Source: Paratinospora sagittata (Eukaryota; Streptophyta; Magnoliopsida; Ranunculales; Menispermaceae). Taken from it: a stretch of 64,000 bases of DNA. Both the position numbers and the translations under genes were made by a program. Positions 33,641-46,209 of the stretch are shown piece by piece. Within the stretch, counting starts at the first letter, position 1; every line of letters begins with the position of its first letter. The notes beneath the pieces are model-generated. The model did not search any database. It saw nothing but the letters and a program-made list of their open reading frames with translations, and had not been told where the DNA came from. Location of the stretch: NCBI GenBank assembly GCA_035771175.1, contig CM069607.1, forward strand, positions 22,080,001 through 22,144,000, read 5' to 3'.

Positions 33641-36448
33641 AGATCGATCATGAATTACTTCAAGGAACCTCAAAACTTACATGTTGATCATCAACTGTAT
33701 TGCTTGAGCCCTTGCTGCATCCAAGTAGTTTCCTAAACCACATCTTCGATCTAGGAACCTTTGAAAAGCTTCAAATGCATATTTGTATGTTTGGATCTTC
33801 ATCTTCATCAGTTGAGGTGTAAATGAGTGAACCACTAGATATGGTACTTAATGATTGACCTTCCTCAACTTATTCTTCTTCATCGTACTAAACATTTACT
33901 AATGATGATGTTTCACTTTCATCCATTCTATATCAGTCATCATCACTTGGTAAGTTGGTGATAAATTGAGTTTTAGTGGTTAGTTTCCATATTAATTTGT
34001 TAGATTTTTAGGTTCATTTGCTTAGTTTTTAAGTGTTTTTGCATAATTAGTAAACTTAGTTACTTTAGGTGAGTTTTAGAGGTTTATGTTAGGTATTTTC
34101 ATTAATTTAATGTATTAGATTAGTTTAGGAGAATAATCATGATTTTTAGGAATTATTTCATAAATAAATAGTATATCTTTCATAAGCATAAGTTCACATT
34201 TTACATGTTAATGTATACATGCATATAGAACTTTGCTTCTTGATTAGTATAGATTACTTACATGTGTTTTCGCTATGTTTTGTAGGTAAATAAAGAGTTT
34301 TAAAGTGAGTTGACACAAGGTTCAAATGGTGCTCAAAAGAAGTCAAGAACATATGCAAAACATGTGCAAGAAGTGCCCGAAAAGTGGAGAAAATTGGCGA
34401 AGTAAAAAAGTGCAAAAGTGCACTTGCTCCAATTTGGGGGGCGCCAGGAATGGGCGTTGTGGCGCCAGTGTGTGTAGAAGTGTGCGATTTTGCTAGTTTT
34501 TTGTGATTTTTCATCGCCTTTTTCGTCTTTTGAACCACCAATGTATATAAGCTCATTTTAGGGTTTGTTTAGGGAGATATAACATTCTAGACACTTCCAA
34601 TTTGTAATTGAGAGAGGAGAGGAAAGGAGGCAAGAGAATAAACTTGGAGAAGAAGGAGTTGTAGGTTCAAAGCTTGAAGAAGAAGGGGATTTCTCACCTG
34701 GGAAGGGAGTTTCTCTACTTATTCTTTCCATTAGAACTTGTTTCAATGATTTCCTCTTTGGATCTCTATCTTGTACCCATTAAAATTGATTATGAACTAT
34801 ATTGATAATCTAGAGTTTTTATTGATCTATGTTTGATCTTGTGATTGGATTATTGTTTATGTGTTTTTGAGCAATTTTCTGGATTTATTTGCAATTATCT
34901 ATGCTTAATGCCTTCAAATTGCTGATCACTCTTTGATTGATCTTAAATTCAATATCTTACACTCGAGAGAGGTGACATTGAATCGGATCTAAGGAATCGC
35001 AACCTAGAGTTGTGAGACCTATGAATCTCTTTGAAATTCATTAAAATGAATCATAGAACTTAAAGCATTCTTGATCTATTTACTTACACTTGGGAGAGGG
35101 AGTTGATAGCTTAAGGGTAGATATTTAAAGTACCACTCAGGAGAGGGATTTGGATGATTTAGGATTCATGATTTATAAATTCCAGCAGTTAATTCAATAA
35201 CACAATTATTAGAGATCACAGGAGACAACATAGTGAGATCTAAACTCTCGAACTATAGATCCACTGATTTCTCTTCAATTTTCATTATATTGTGCTTAGT
35301 TTCGATTGTTTTTACGTACTTTGCATTTTACCCATTAAATCACTCCAATTTGATCACCTAGATAAAATCAAAATCATTGTAGTTTTGGGCATTTTTAATT
35401 GTAGAATTCACTTTCCCTGAGGATGATAACCCAACTCACCTTGAGACTATATTGCTTGACTGTCGTGCACTTGTGATACAAATATTCACCATCAGTCGGT
35501 AAGCATTTCTCTTCTTTCGGATGAAGCTTCACTTTCTTATGAGGAGGTTTTGTGTCTGCTTAACACATAAATAATTTTCTCAAAGATACTATTAAACGGA
35601 TCACCGAACATTTCAATAAAGTTGACTTTGTATTTCCATTTGTTCAGAAAACCCTTTAAGAAATACTTAACCAACATCTGATGAGGATAGGTTATTCCAT
35701 AACTGTGCAAATCACTTGCTAATTCCATCAACCTATCAAGTCCCTCATCAACTGTTGCCTCATGTAAGAACTTGAAATTCTCAAGCGATCTTTTTAGCAA
35801 TTCAGTTCTTACTGTTGTTTCATCATTGGCATCGACAGATATCAATAGGATACAAAACTCTTCCAAGGTGAAATCCCATAGATTAAACACTTCTGCTAAA
35901 AAGTCGAAAGTTTTTCAGCCTAAAAACTCGGAAGTTTTTCAGCAAAGTAGACGACATTAATCCCACTACGTGTGTTTTGACCTAGACTTTTTAAATCTTC
36001 AAGAATTTGTATGAATTTAGAACACGCCTCCTCAATTTGTTCATCATAAGAAAATATTAAGTCTTCAAATCTTTTTTTTGCATCCTTGAGCCATGATTCT
36101 TTATTATCAAATGGCTCACAGTGAACCAAATGAAGCAATTCTCATGTTTCTTTTGTAGTCTCACATTCACTAACTTGTTCTAACTCATTTTCCAGGAGAC
36201 TACAAAATAAAGCATACACCACTTTGGAATTTAGACGATACTCTTATCTTTCTTGAGTTGTCCATAGCCCAGTTGCCTTGCAAGGAAGAGTATAGCCATT
36301 TTCCACCATTTTCCAAAGATCAACGTCTTGTGATCTCATAAATCATGAGAATCTTCCACTCATAAAACTTTTCTTTTCTAAACAATGGTGGTCGGTCGGT
36401 GTATTTACTGTTGTCCATAATATAGCTAGTTGAGCACTGTTCTGCCAT
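33641..36448 (-). pseudogene. SIRE-like copia gag pseudogene, split by a TGATAA solo LTR
   Basis: On the minus strand gag starts near MAEQCSTSYIMDN (36448), 43 bases after the primer-binding site. It continues with RPPLFRKEKFYEWK, a UBN2-type capsid region (SWLKDAKKRFEDLIFSYDE, about 36080; LMELASDLHSYGITYPHQML, about 35700) and KVKLHPKEE (about 35520). After the solo LTR (33959-35494) the frame resumes with an acidic serine-rich tail (DESETSSLV, STDEDEDPN, to about 33790). Stops and shifts near 36320, 36140 and 35890 break it. Pol is absent. Confidence 0.78.
33959..35494 (+). mobile_element. TGATAA-family solo LTR, copy B (1,536 bp)
   Basis: It starts TGATAAATTGAGTTTTAG and ends ATATTCACCATCA, flanked by GTTGG (33954-33958) and GTCGG (35495-35499), one mismatch. 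It contains TGTTTTGTAGGTAAATAAAG (about 34276), a GC-rich GGCGCC motif pair (34438-34467), a TATA-like TATATAAGC (34544-34552) and ACTCGAGAGAGG-type repeats (34950-35140). It interrupts the gag frame of the SIRE-like element. No coding capacity. Confidence 0.87.
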
Positions 36449-36490
36449 CTTACTCAAAGAATTTGTTAGATAACTTTGAGTGCAAAAATC

Positions 36491-36503
36491 CGCTCTGATA
36501 CCA
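36491..36503 (-). other. Primer-binding site of the minus-strand SIRE-like element
   Basis: On the minus strand TGGTATCAGAGCG follows the LTR end CAACA after two bases. It is an exact match to the initiator tRNA-Met type used by plant copia elements. Confidence 0.9.
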
Positions 36504-36505
36504 CT

Positions 36506-38766
36506 TGTTGGCCCAGTATTATAGTCCAAGAGGGGTGGGGGGGAAATTAGACTTGGCGGATTTTTGCATTACCTTTTGAATAATATAATTAAACAGATAA
36601 AGAGTGCAGTAGGTAATAATAAAAAAATAACAAATGCAGAAAAAATAATTGCACATAGAGATTTAGAGTGCTTTGGTTCCCCTAGAACATACATCCACTA
36701 CCCAATCACCACGATCAGAATTTTTCAATACATTATTGGCTAGTCAACTTACGGGCGTTACTAGAAACCGTTTACACTAACTAACATAAGGGTTTGGCTA
36801 GAAAGTCACACTCTAGCCTACACCCGCTTGCCCAGAAAGCCACATTGTAACCAACTTACGGGGGTGGTTATGAGCCGTACAAGATATGGTATAAATTCCA
36901 AGTTGACAAACACGTCAATGATACATCAAGATTACAAAAGATATAGAAAAGTGTTCTACAACAATCTCAACAATATTAAGCTTACAATCTTGAATGAGTG
37001 AACACCACTATTCTAACCACAATGATTTAAATGATGTGATGTGTTGAAATAATTTTTCTCAAATGTAATCGATTCAAATATATATGATATGGAACCAAGA
37101 ATCAATTATGCACATGTAACAAGATATTGATTCTAACAATGATATGTTTAAGGCACAATAATCAATATATAATGATGATCAAAACTTGATGATTCTAAAA
37201 GTATAAATGATTAAGTTCAAGAATCAAACAACTAAATATTGATCTATGAAGTCGATTCAATATAATATAACTTTAACACATGAATCGATACCACAAGATG
37301 TTTATGAAACCACTAAACAAGATATAATGATATGAAGATCAAAATAGGGTTTCACACAAAATAATCAAAACGAAATCAGTTTTCAAGATGTTAACATAAG
37401 TTCAAAATTGATTTCCTCAAACAAAATCACAAGAATCAAGTTAAAGAAATTTTACCCCACTTGGGTAAGGTTGAAGCTCAATGATTCTTCAAGTGTGATG
37501 TTGGATGAGAGATACCACGTTCAAGAACGATCAAGTCACAACAAGATGTGTAGGTAACACTCAAAAACGTCTTGAACACTTGCTCAATGAAAACATACAA
37601 GTTTCTCAAAGTTTTGAAAGATTTGGAAAACTTTTCGGAAATATTAATCAATAGATCAAATGTAGGTGAACTTTTGCTTTGAAAGAAGTTTAAAATCACT
37701 CAAGAACTTTTTTTCGACTTGTAGAAATACTAAGATAAAAAACGCACAAGTTCTCTAAGTTTTGCAAAAGTTGTTCTTCAAATGAGCAAGTGTGGTATTT
37801 ATAGAAAAATACCACACTAAGGTACAAGAACGCGTTCCTCAAAGAAGAAGCGTGTTTCTGCTTTGAAATCTGAAAATCTCATATTTCCCTCCAATCAAAG
37901 AGCGCCTTTCTTATATGAAGAGTGCGTTCCTTAATGTGTCCATTGGGCATAGTAGCAAGGTTTTTCATCAAGAAACACTAACCTCTATAAACTTTCCTAT
38001 TTTACCTTTGACAACAGGAGCGCGTTCCTACTTGAAGGAGCGCGTTCTTTTTTCCATGATCAGAAAATTCTGACTCTCGAGATAAACCAGAGGAGCGCGT
38101 TCCTTAAACTCTAATAAAAAACAAATTGAGTATCGGGAAAATGCTCAGGAGCGCGTTCCTTAAGAGAAGAACGCGTGCCTTTATTGTGAAGTGAAAGAAA
38201 CTTGATTTTTTTATCATATAGAGTTTAGGACATTGTCAAATACATAAACTAGCTTTAAAAACAATTTTTGACAAGATTAAAGTATAATTGACAAGTTAAA
38301 TATGACTGCTATGATTGAAACATTCAAAACAATACACGCCAAACGATGAAACCATGCAAAGTTGGTAAATTTAGTGCATGTTAATCATTGATAAAAATAT
38401 CCATGATAAACAATTTTAACTATGTGATCGCATAATTATCATACTAATGTGTGTGCATGCATGATTAATAATATAATAGTTTATATGCATGAGTAGGATA
38501 AACTATATGTATGATTTTCGAAAATATGCAAATCATATTGTGATTGGAACATGTAAAAGTTTACTCTACAACATTAAGATTCTAAATAAGAAATACAACC
38601 ATGAAGCTCTTGAATCTTCGTACAATGTTATTCCTTTCACATGCTTTGACAGTATAGTTGTATCCATTTGATATAGCTAGTTAGCACTAAAACAACTACG
38701 TCAAAGAGATTAGAGGTCACAAGTATGTTGATTGTAATCATCAAAACAAAACTAGGTGAGAGTAGT
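36506..38766 (-). repeat. 5' LTR of the minus-strand SIRE-like element (subfamily 3)
   Basis: Reading on the minus strand, the LTR ends in a C-rich run, TTGGACTATAATACTGGG and CCAACA before the primer-binding site. Its middle (37820-38190) holds at least six GAGCGCGTTCC/GAACGCGTTCC palindromes. TTTTGATGATTACAATC (about 38731-38748 as the reverse) matches the early part of the other SIRE-like LTRs. The outer end is unclear because TGATAA copy D abuts it at 38767. Confidence 0.75.
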
Positions 38767-41762
38767 TGATCGTGATCTACTGCAAGTGTACAACGTCAAC
38801 GATGTAGTAATAATCCGATTAGATCGAGTATCGTCCACAGAGAATTATTACTTTCTTTCAATTACCAATTCACAGATTTAGAACTTTATTTGGACAATCG
38901 AAAGAAGATATCAATAGAATAATGGTGTTGGAAATTAAAATTGAATGTAAGCAACAAAATGTAAAAAAAATTTAATAGTGAGAATGATCTAGAAAATCAA
39001 CTTCACTTAGTTTGCAGATCATAATTAATTGGGATCATTCATTGTTAAATTCATTTTTCAGGTTTATAAATCGAATCCAAGGGTTGAAGCCTACAAATGG
39101 GATAGGATCTCTACCTCTCGATAAAGATCCAATTCCCAATTATGCCATGAACTCTAGGGATTTCTTAATGATCTCCTAAGATCCTAACAACCTCTTAATT
39201 ATATAGCAATCTCATGTCATTAATCTCACTTTCCAACCTAAAGAACCCTCTCTCGAGTGCCACCCCTTAGATCTATGTTCATTCGATTCATGATCAATAA
39301 ACCAAAAGCATTAAGTATAGAGAATTTTGAATAAACCATAGAAAATTACATTAACACTGAACAAATGTAGCAATTAACCCATCAAAGACAAACTAAGATC
39401 CATCTATTCTCTAGAATAAGAAATTAGTTCATGGTTTTGAAGAAGAAAATAAAAAACAAGATAGAAAACATTGAAATCATCTTAAAAATTTACTAGAAAT
39501 ACTGTAAATCTTCAATCATCTTCGCTTCTGAAGCTGATCTTCATTTTACTAGCAACCTAGCTATTTTTTCCCTTCTCTAATGAATTTTCCTAAAAAAACC
39601 CTAAAATTTGATATATAATATGCCCTATTTTGTTTCAGAGTTGCATTCCAAAAATGCCCAAAATCACATACATATAACCTAGAGACGCGCGGTAGCGCTG
39701 TAATGCTCGAGGGGGTAGCGTTGCAGCGCTGCTGATAAGTTTAGTTTTGCTTAATGTTTTGCATGTCAATTAGTGAGATTTTTAGGTGCATTTAGTTAGT
39801 TTTTAGGTGTTTTTGCATAATTAGTTAATTTAGTTGTTTTAGGTTCATTTAAGTGTTTTGTTGTGTTTTAGATGTTAGTTTAGGTGTTTTCATGAATTGC
39901 GTGCATTAGATTAGTTTAAGTAAATAATCATAATTTTTAGAAATTTTTCCTTAAATCATTAGTTGCATTTTCATAATGATAATCTCACATTTTCCATATT
40001 AATACATATTTGCATTTAGACTCTTAATACGTGATTAGTTTAGATCACTTACTTGTGTTTTTGTGCTTTGTTTTGTAGGAGAATAAAGAGCTTTAAAAGA
40101 ATGAAATGAGGCATAAAAGATGGAAAAAAAGTCTCAAGGAATTGCACAAGAAGTCCTATGGAGAAAAAAAATGCAAAAACATGAAGAAAATACATAGAAT
40201 AGTGCATTTCACGTTACGAAAATAGTTTTGGCGCAATGTTTGTATTTTTGCCATATCTTGGGTTATACAAGTCCAAATTGGATGCCGTTTTTTTCTACTT
40301 CTTATAGACTTAAAGGGATATCATATAAGAGGATTTAGAGGAACAAAAAAAGGGAGAGAACGGACGGATAGGGTTTGCAAAAGGGAGGAGAGAAAGGGAG
40401 GCAAAAAAGAAAAGGAGAAAGTTTGTAGGAGTTGTAGGTTTTGTAGGTTTTGCAAGAGGAAGAAGAAGAAGATCTTCAAGGAGGTTTTCATCTTTTAATT
40501 TCTATTTCTTAAGTTCTTGCAATGTTTACTTTCCTTGTTCTTCATCTTTTCTATCTTGTATTCATGGATTCAATGTTGGGTTAATTGAATACTCTAGGGT
40601 TTTGATTGAACTATTTTGAATCTTAAGATTTGATTATCTTTTATGTGTTGTTGAGCAATTTTCATGTTTATTTGCAATTGTCAGTGCTTAATGCTTTCAA
40701 ATTGCTGATCACTCTTTGAATGAACTTATTTTTGGTATCTAACACTTGGAAAAGGGGATATTAAATCGGAGCAAAGTAATTACAACCTAGGAAATTTGTA
40801 TCGTGTTGGGAGACCTCCAAAACCCTTTGAAACCGTTTTGAAAGAATCAAAGATCTTAGTGTGTTCTTGTTCGATTGAACTATCACTCGGGAGAGGGGGT
40901 TGATAGTTTAAGGATAAATATTCAAGTTGACACTCAGGAGAGGGACTTGAATGATTAAGGATTCATGGTTTATAAATCTAGGATTTAATTCAATAACACA
41001 ATATTTAGAGATCTTAAGAAATAACATAGTAATATCAAACCCAAGAACTTATTTTCCATTGATTTCTCTCCAATTTTTATTTCATCTTGTTTGTTTCTAT
41101 TAGCTTTTGTTTAATTTGCATTTTATTCATTAATTCACTCCATTTTGATCACCTAAATAAAATTAAAAGCATTGTAGAATTGGGCATTAAGATTAGTAAA
41201 ATCACATTCCCTGTAGATACAATAACCCGACTCACCTCGAATATATTATAATTTAATATTCGTACACTTGCGAATCTAAATTTACCGTACTTAGCCGCAT
41301 TTTGCCCCCTTGTTTTCTCCATTTTTTCGCACTTTCTTGAACACTTCTCACACATGATCTTGGTCACTTTTCACCATCATTTGGGCCTCGATTCACCACA
41401 CTTTCAAGCTTTTATTTCCTACAAAACAAAACAACCATAAGTAAACAAATCAACCAACTAACAAAATATTTACAATTAAAATGAAACTATGAACAATGAT
41501 ATAAAATGAACATGCTATTATGCAAATGCCACTAATAATTTTAGGAAAGATTCCTAAAAATCATATATTTTTTTCTAAACAAACCTAAAATATTTTATTC
41601 ATGAAAATAACTAAAATTAACCTCTAAAACACACAAAAACGCTAAGATGCACCTAAAACACTAAATATGCAAAATATGCAAAAACACCTAGAAATTGGTA
41701 AAATATAACTAAAAACCTAATAAAATTCATACAAAATACTATGTGTAAAACTCAACTCGTCA
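38767..41762 (-). mobile_element. TGATAA-family LTR, copy D, interrupted by copy C
   Basis: On the minus strand it starts TGACGAGTTGAGTTTTAC (41762) and ends CACGATCA (38767). The two parts, 41762-41294 and 39732-38767, are separated by copy C. Together they give about 1.43 kb. Its GC-rich motif (39684-39732, GACGCGCGGTAGCGCTG and GCAGCGCTGC) is where copy C entered. The bases flanking D (GTAGT and GTGGA) do not form a clear duplication. Confidence 0.8.
39733..41293 (+). mobile_element. TGATAA-family solo LTR, copy C (1,561 bp), inside copy D
   Basis: It starts TGATAAGTTTAGTTTTGC and ends near TTTACCGTACTTA, flanked by GCTGC (39728-39732) and GCCGC (41294-41298), one mismatch. It shares TTTGTTTTGTAGGAGAATAA, CACTCGGGAGAGGG repeats and AATAACCCGACTCACCTCG with the other copies. 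It lies opposite in orientation to copy D. Confidence 0.83.
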
Positions 41763-42517
41763 GTGGATACATCAAAAATTACTTCATGCATATAAGGATA
41801 TTGATTATATATTGATGGGGTTGGATCCAAGAGCGTCTATGGACCGTGGACCAAAGAGCCGCACGTGGCATAAAGGTTGAGCTCTTGCTTGCCGGACCTA
41901 TAGTTGTTTTGCGCTCAGTCCCGTGATATCAAGGGGGTAGTCACACTATGATGCTAAGTATTCAGCCCGGGGCGTTTCTGTAGTTGCTTGAAGATACTGC
42001 ATTTCAAGATTGTACTGATTGTACTGATTGTTGTGGATAAAAATGCATTTGATCTATGTACTATTATTATTATCTTTTTTATAAATGCTACGTTTAACTT
42101 GTTTGATCCACTGAGTGGTTGAGCTCACCCGTTGCTTCACATTTCATGAATTTGTGATGGGTTAGGATCGATTTTTATAAGGGGTGGTTGCCAGTCCTGA
42201 CTCACATCGAAACTTCTCTTTTTGTGTCAAGAGGTTGATGGTGTAGCTTCTTCCTCTTTGGTGGTTTTGGCCACTTTTCTTTTGTAGGGGCATGTCCTTT
42301 TTGTTTTGTCTCCTTGAGAGACTTGCCTGTAAACCTTAAATATGATACTTTTGATCAATCTCCTTTAGTTTTAATGAATTATCTTTATTTTCAAATGATG
42401 TGTTATATATGGGCCCACACTTATGTGCGATTCTCTAATTGTCATACCCCGCTGGCGGAAATGTTGTAATGTATGTTCACGCGGTTGGACTATTTTCAGG
42501 CTCAGCATGGTGTGACA
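41763..42517 (+). repeat. 3' part of a gypsy-type LTR
   Basis: Contains CCACTGAGTGGTTGAGCTCA (about 42110-42129), as in other gypsy LTRs here, and ends CAGCATGGTGTGACA. A primer-binding-like TTGGTATTAGAGA (42523-42535) follows, so this is the end of a 5' LTR. The start is lost at the junction with copy D. No reading frame. Confidence 0.65.
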
Positions 42518-42522
42518 ATTAT

Positions 42523-42663
42523 TTTGGTATTAGAGAGTCTTGCGACCATAGTAGGCATATTATTTCTCCATATAATAGATTTTAAAAATATTTTTCTATG
42601 ATATACATGACCCTAACTTTCAAATTTTGATGAAATTTCACCAATAAACTATATATATATAAT
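42523..42663 (+). other. Degenerate primer-binding site and leader of the gypsy element
   Basis: TTGGTATTAGAGA differs from TTGGTATCAGAGC by two bases. About 130 bp of AT-rich leader follows before the SIRE-like element begins at 42664. Nothing else was recognised. Confidence 0.55.
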
Positions 42664-44937
42664 TGTTAATCTAAGTGGTTCATCACTTAGCACGTCCCTA
42701 ACTATACTTGATGAAGTATATTTTGATGATCACAAACGAAATCTCTTTAGGTGCTAACGAGCTATATACAAGAACCTATCTCAGCACCTCAAGAAAGTAG
42801 AAAACTAAAGAATGATTCAATCAAGGAGCTCAAGGTCATATCAGACATCCAAAATCGTTTCAATCAAAGGACTTCAAAGATCTTATCTTGATTTCAAGAT
42901 CAGATCTCGAATGATTCGATCAAGCTTCAAGACTACATCTTTCAATCAACATTCACGATATTCAACTCAAGCTCGAAGTTCATTGAAGACCTCATAATGA
43001 AAAGTTGGATTTAAAGATTATGAGAAAATGAGAAATACACAATATTTAAGGTATATCTTTCTCTAATCGATATTGCTCAAACATTTTTCAAAACCATGCA
43101 CAAATTCACTTGCATATTTGCATGTTTTGATCACACACTTTACTGTATTTCAAATTATTTAATTTTCTATGTTTAGTTTGAAATTTATCGAGTTTTTATT
43201 CGCATTCATCGTACTTTTAATCGCGAGTCAAAACTGTGTTTCTAGAGACTTTCAAGACTCTAATGAGTTAGCAACGCTCTCTTGAACTTGATAAGTCAAG
43301 ACGTTGAATTGAACTGATTTATCTGGATGCATACTTACTAGTAGCTGCATCACTATTAGTCAACTTCTGAAGTTGTCAGGATGCTGACTCAGCATTAGCT
43401 TACTGAAAGATTTCTAAGTTCTTCAAAGAATCTATCTCTGAGGACGCTGATAGTTATAAGTTGAATAAACTATCAGGATGCTACCTGGATAGGAGCGCCC
43501 TCACCTTTAGGAATCAACATAATAACTTTTAGGATGCTGATTGTCTTTCAACACACTTAGTTTTATTTTTTTAATGACTTGAAATGTCAAGACGCTTACA
43601 TAGTTGTAGCGCCCTCGTGTCGTGTTTTATGTTTTAAAAGGTAGGAGGCTTACTCGAAATTGTAGCACCCTCACGCACTTAATTATTTTGAAACAAAGTA
43701 GGATGCTAACTGTGCTTCAGCGCCCTCAGGGTTGAGTCACTTCTGTCGCAAAGAAAGTCAAGACATTTATGAGTCAGTAGCGCCCTTACTTCATTGTTCA
43801 ATAAGACGCTTATACATAATTAGCGCCCTCAAGGAACAAAATGACAAAGTTGATATTATGCGTCAGGACGCTGATTACGTAATCAGGACGCTAATTCAAC
43901 AACTATCACTGTTCTAACAAGTACACTATATCAGTCTATTGTTTCAGAAGGAATATTTATATAGAGTCCTTTTCAAATTTATCAGAGATCTTCTCTGATA
44001 CATAAATTAAGTTTTTCTAAAACTTTCATTTTTTCATGAAATCTTAAAAGAACCAGAATGTTAGTAAAAATTGCAGTTGTCATTTTCATATAACATTCTA
44101 GTCGTTGTGTGTAAACGTTCACACTATATTTGAATTTCAAATGTCTAATGACTATTGTCTACCAGGTCTATAAATATCAATACTTTGAATAAAACAACTT
44201 GCCGATAAATTTTATTGTTCCGAAAACTTTTTGAATGTTAGTTGATGTTCAAATATTTCAAAATGTTTTTCAAATGCACTAAGTTTTCAAAGTATTCTTC
44301 ACTGATACTTTACTTAGTCAATAGATTTTCATATTGAGCTTCAATTATATTTTATCTTTCGAAATCTATTTAGAACTGGTGTCTACTCAAATTCTCAGTA
44401 TGAATTTATACTTATATTTAATCATGCTGATGAAGGAATTTGAAAAATAGTTCGTGAGAAATACAGTTGTATTTGATTTCATATCTTAAGTATTGTATTG
44501 AACTATATCAGTAGTTGTGTTAACTATTGAACACTGAACCATAAGTTTTCATGCTTATATACCATATCTATTTTGAAAATTGTCTGCTTCTACGATTTAC
44601 ACTGGTCATGCATTTTCTACATCAATGTTTAATTGGTATCATAATGTTTTCGAAGAAGCACTTAATTGATTTGCATATCATACGCTTTTCGATACTGCAC
44701 TTGAGCAATATCGAACACTGAAAGGTAAAAGACTGTAAGTGTATTTCTTCTTAGAATTACGTATTAAAATTTATATATCTTTGTAATGTTATACACATGA
44801 GCTTTATTGTAAAGTGTTCTACTCAGTTAAAACCAACATTATTAGTTTGTGTTGTAATGCTGGTGTGTTTCTAGATTGAAACAACCAGGACAAGTGAATG
44901 TAGTTCACTTAATGATTTCAAGTTTGAAATCATGATA

Positions 44938-45200
44938 AGATTCATCCTCACCTGTAAGTAGGAAACTGGTTCATCCTCATCTAGTAAAAGGATAGGTTAT
45001 CTTTGAACCTTTAAAAGAGAAACGTTCTTTCTTATCCCGCAAAAGGAAAACAATTCTTCTTTATCCCATAAAAAGATCATGAGTTTTTTTCTCACCCCGA
45101 AAAAAAGAAATACTGTTCATCCTCAGCCCGTAAAAGGATAGGTTTGCCTTTAACCTGAAAAAGGGTAGTTGTAACGGTTTTGTTCTCACCCGTAAGAGAA
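44938..45200 (+). repeat. Promoter-proximal tandem repeats in the 5' LTR
   Basis: About eight units of roughly 25-35 bp built on TCATCCTCA or CTTATCCCG plus GTAAAAGGA, for example TTATCCCGCAAAAGGAAAAC. They end about 65 bp before the TATA box. The same block lies at 51496-51720 and, inverted, at 16265-16560. Confidence 0.8.
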
Positions 45201-45266
45201 TCAGTTAGTGGATTAGAAAATCCTAATCGGGAGATTAGGTAGTGGACGTAGGCTTGGCCGAACCAC

Positions 45267-45274
45267 TATAAATA
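45267..45274 (+). promoter_or_regulatory. Probable TATA box of the SIRE-like 5' LTR
   Basis: TATAAATA within CCACTATAAATACC. The same CCACTATAAAT is found at the matching place in the other SIRE-like LTRs (51054, 51783, 26017 and, reversed, 16203). Confidence 0.7.
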
Positions 45275-45419
45275 CCAATGTGATTTACGTTATGCATTTC
45301 ACTTTAAGGTTAGTATGTGCATTTAGTTCCAATATACCTTTGTATATCACTAAGTCATTGGAAAAGTTTAAAATTGACCATCATACCCAATTCACCCCCC
45401 TCTTGGGTGCACCAACAAT

Positions 45420-45431
45420 TGGTATCAGAGC
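45420..45431 (+). other. Primer-binding site of the SIRE-like element
   Basis: TGGTATCAGAGC, an exact initiator tRNA-Met type site, two bases after the LTR end. Confidence 0.93.
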
Positions 45432-45627
45432 GGGTGCTCACGTGCTTAGGACCAACCACCTTGAACCAAAGATCCAATGGTCAATTTATAGGGTTAGTCT
45501 TAGGTATCTTCGTATTCCGCGTTTTAGGATAAAAAACCATAGCTGTCACATCGTCGATCTGCACTCTTTGATACTTTATGCTCTATCCAATCATCTCGAT
45601 GACGTTAGCTCACACTTGCACGCCTCC

Positions 45628-46206
45628 TTGCATTTAATGCATGACCGCCTTAGAGATGTTCTTAAGAATGCCTTTATGCTTCAACTTCCCTTGCACTATC
45701 TGCAGTGAAGAACACTTGTCTTTTCGTATTCCCACTCTATTCCAATGGCATTCCAGAACCCCAGTGTCACAAAAACGACCAAGGGAAGAAACATCTTCTT
45801 CCTCGAGTGGTTTCTCCTCATCATCCAATGATTCTGTCAAAGAAGTCGGATGTATTATGTATCCCAAAACCTACTCCATACCTCCTGTAAAGCCTAAGCC
45901 ACCCATGTCGTTCATGGAAAATCTTCTTGGCTAGTCTTCCAAGTCCAACTCTACAAGTTTTCAGTTGGTTGTAGAGCCTCTCTGTGAGCAAGAGCAAAGA
46001 CTGAAAGAACTTGAGAAGGTCACCAGACTTCAGAAGGATATGCTGATGATTCTTCTCAAGAAATTGGATAAGTTTCAAGCTGAACATAAAGAAGAAATTA
46101 GAGGGAGTTCCACCTATACAATGAGCCGGATGAAAAGGCTCGGTCCTGTGCTTGCTTACATTGAGAAAAAGGGTGTAAGCATAGATGACCCGCATCATTT
46201 GCCGTG
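45628..46206 (+). pseudogene. Small internal ORF of the SIRE-like element (coiled-coil-like)
   Basis: Two adjacent open pieces in one frame: 45641-45934, with a serine-rich run after KRPREE and a proline-rich IPPVKPKPP segment, and then, after a TAG at 45932-45934, 45935-46207. The second piece contains EQEQRLKELEKVTRLQKDML and continues to AEHKEE, a clear heptad-like coiled-coil pattern. It ends YIEKKGVSIDDPHHLP. It lies where gag would be, but no UBN2 or zinc-knuckle motif is seen. It could be the C-terminal half of a transposon-protein-like ORF. Function unknown. Confidence 0.5.
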
Positions 46207-46209
46207 ATT

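Larger units (their letters stand above)
42664..45417 (+). repeat. 5' LTR (2,754 bp) of the SIRE-like element
   Basis: It starts TGTTAATCTAAGTGG and ends GGGTGCACCAACA. From 43250 to 43900 it carries a series of GGACGCT/AGCGCCC hairpins (several degenerate). From 44938 to 45200 come tandem units, and TATAAATA at 45267-45274 is a probable TATA box about 150 bp before the LTR end. The frames at 42812 and 43732 are not genes. Confidence 0.9.

Noticed and set aside
38767..41767. Target duplication for TGATAA copy D
   Set aside because: The flanks GTAGT and GTGGA do not match well enough to call.
45420..45431. tRNA-Met-like sequence
   Set aside because: Only the 12-base primer-binding site is present; there is no tRNA cloverleaf. 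The same applies to 12613, 36491, 42523 and 59348.
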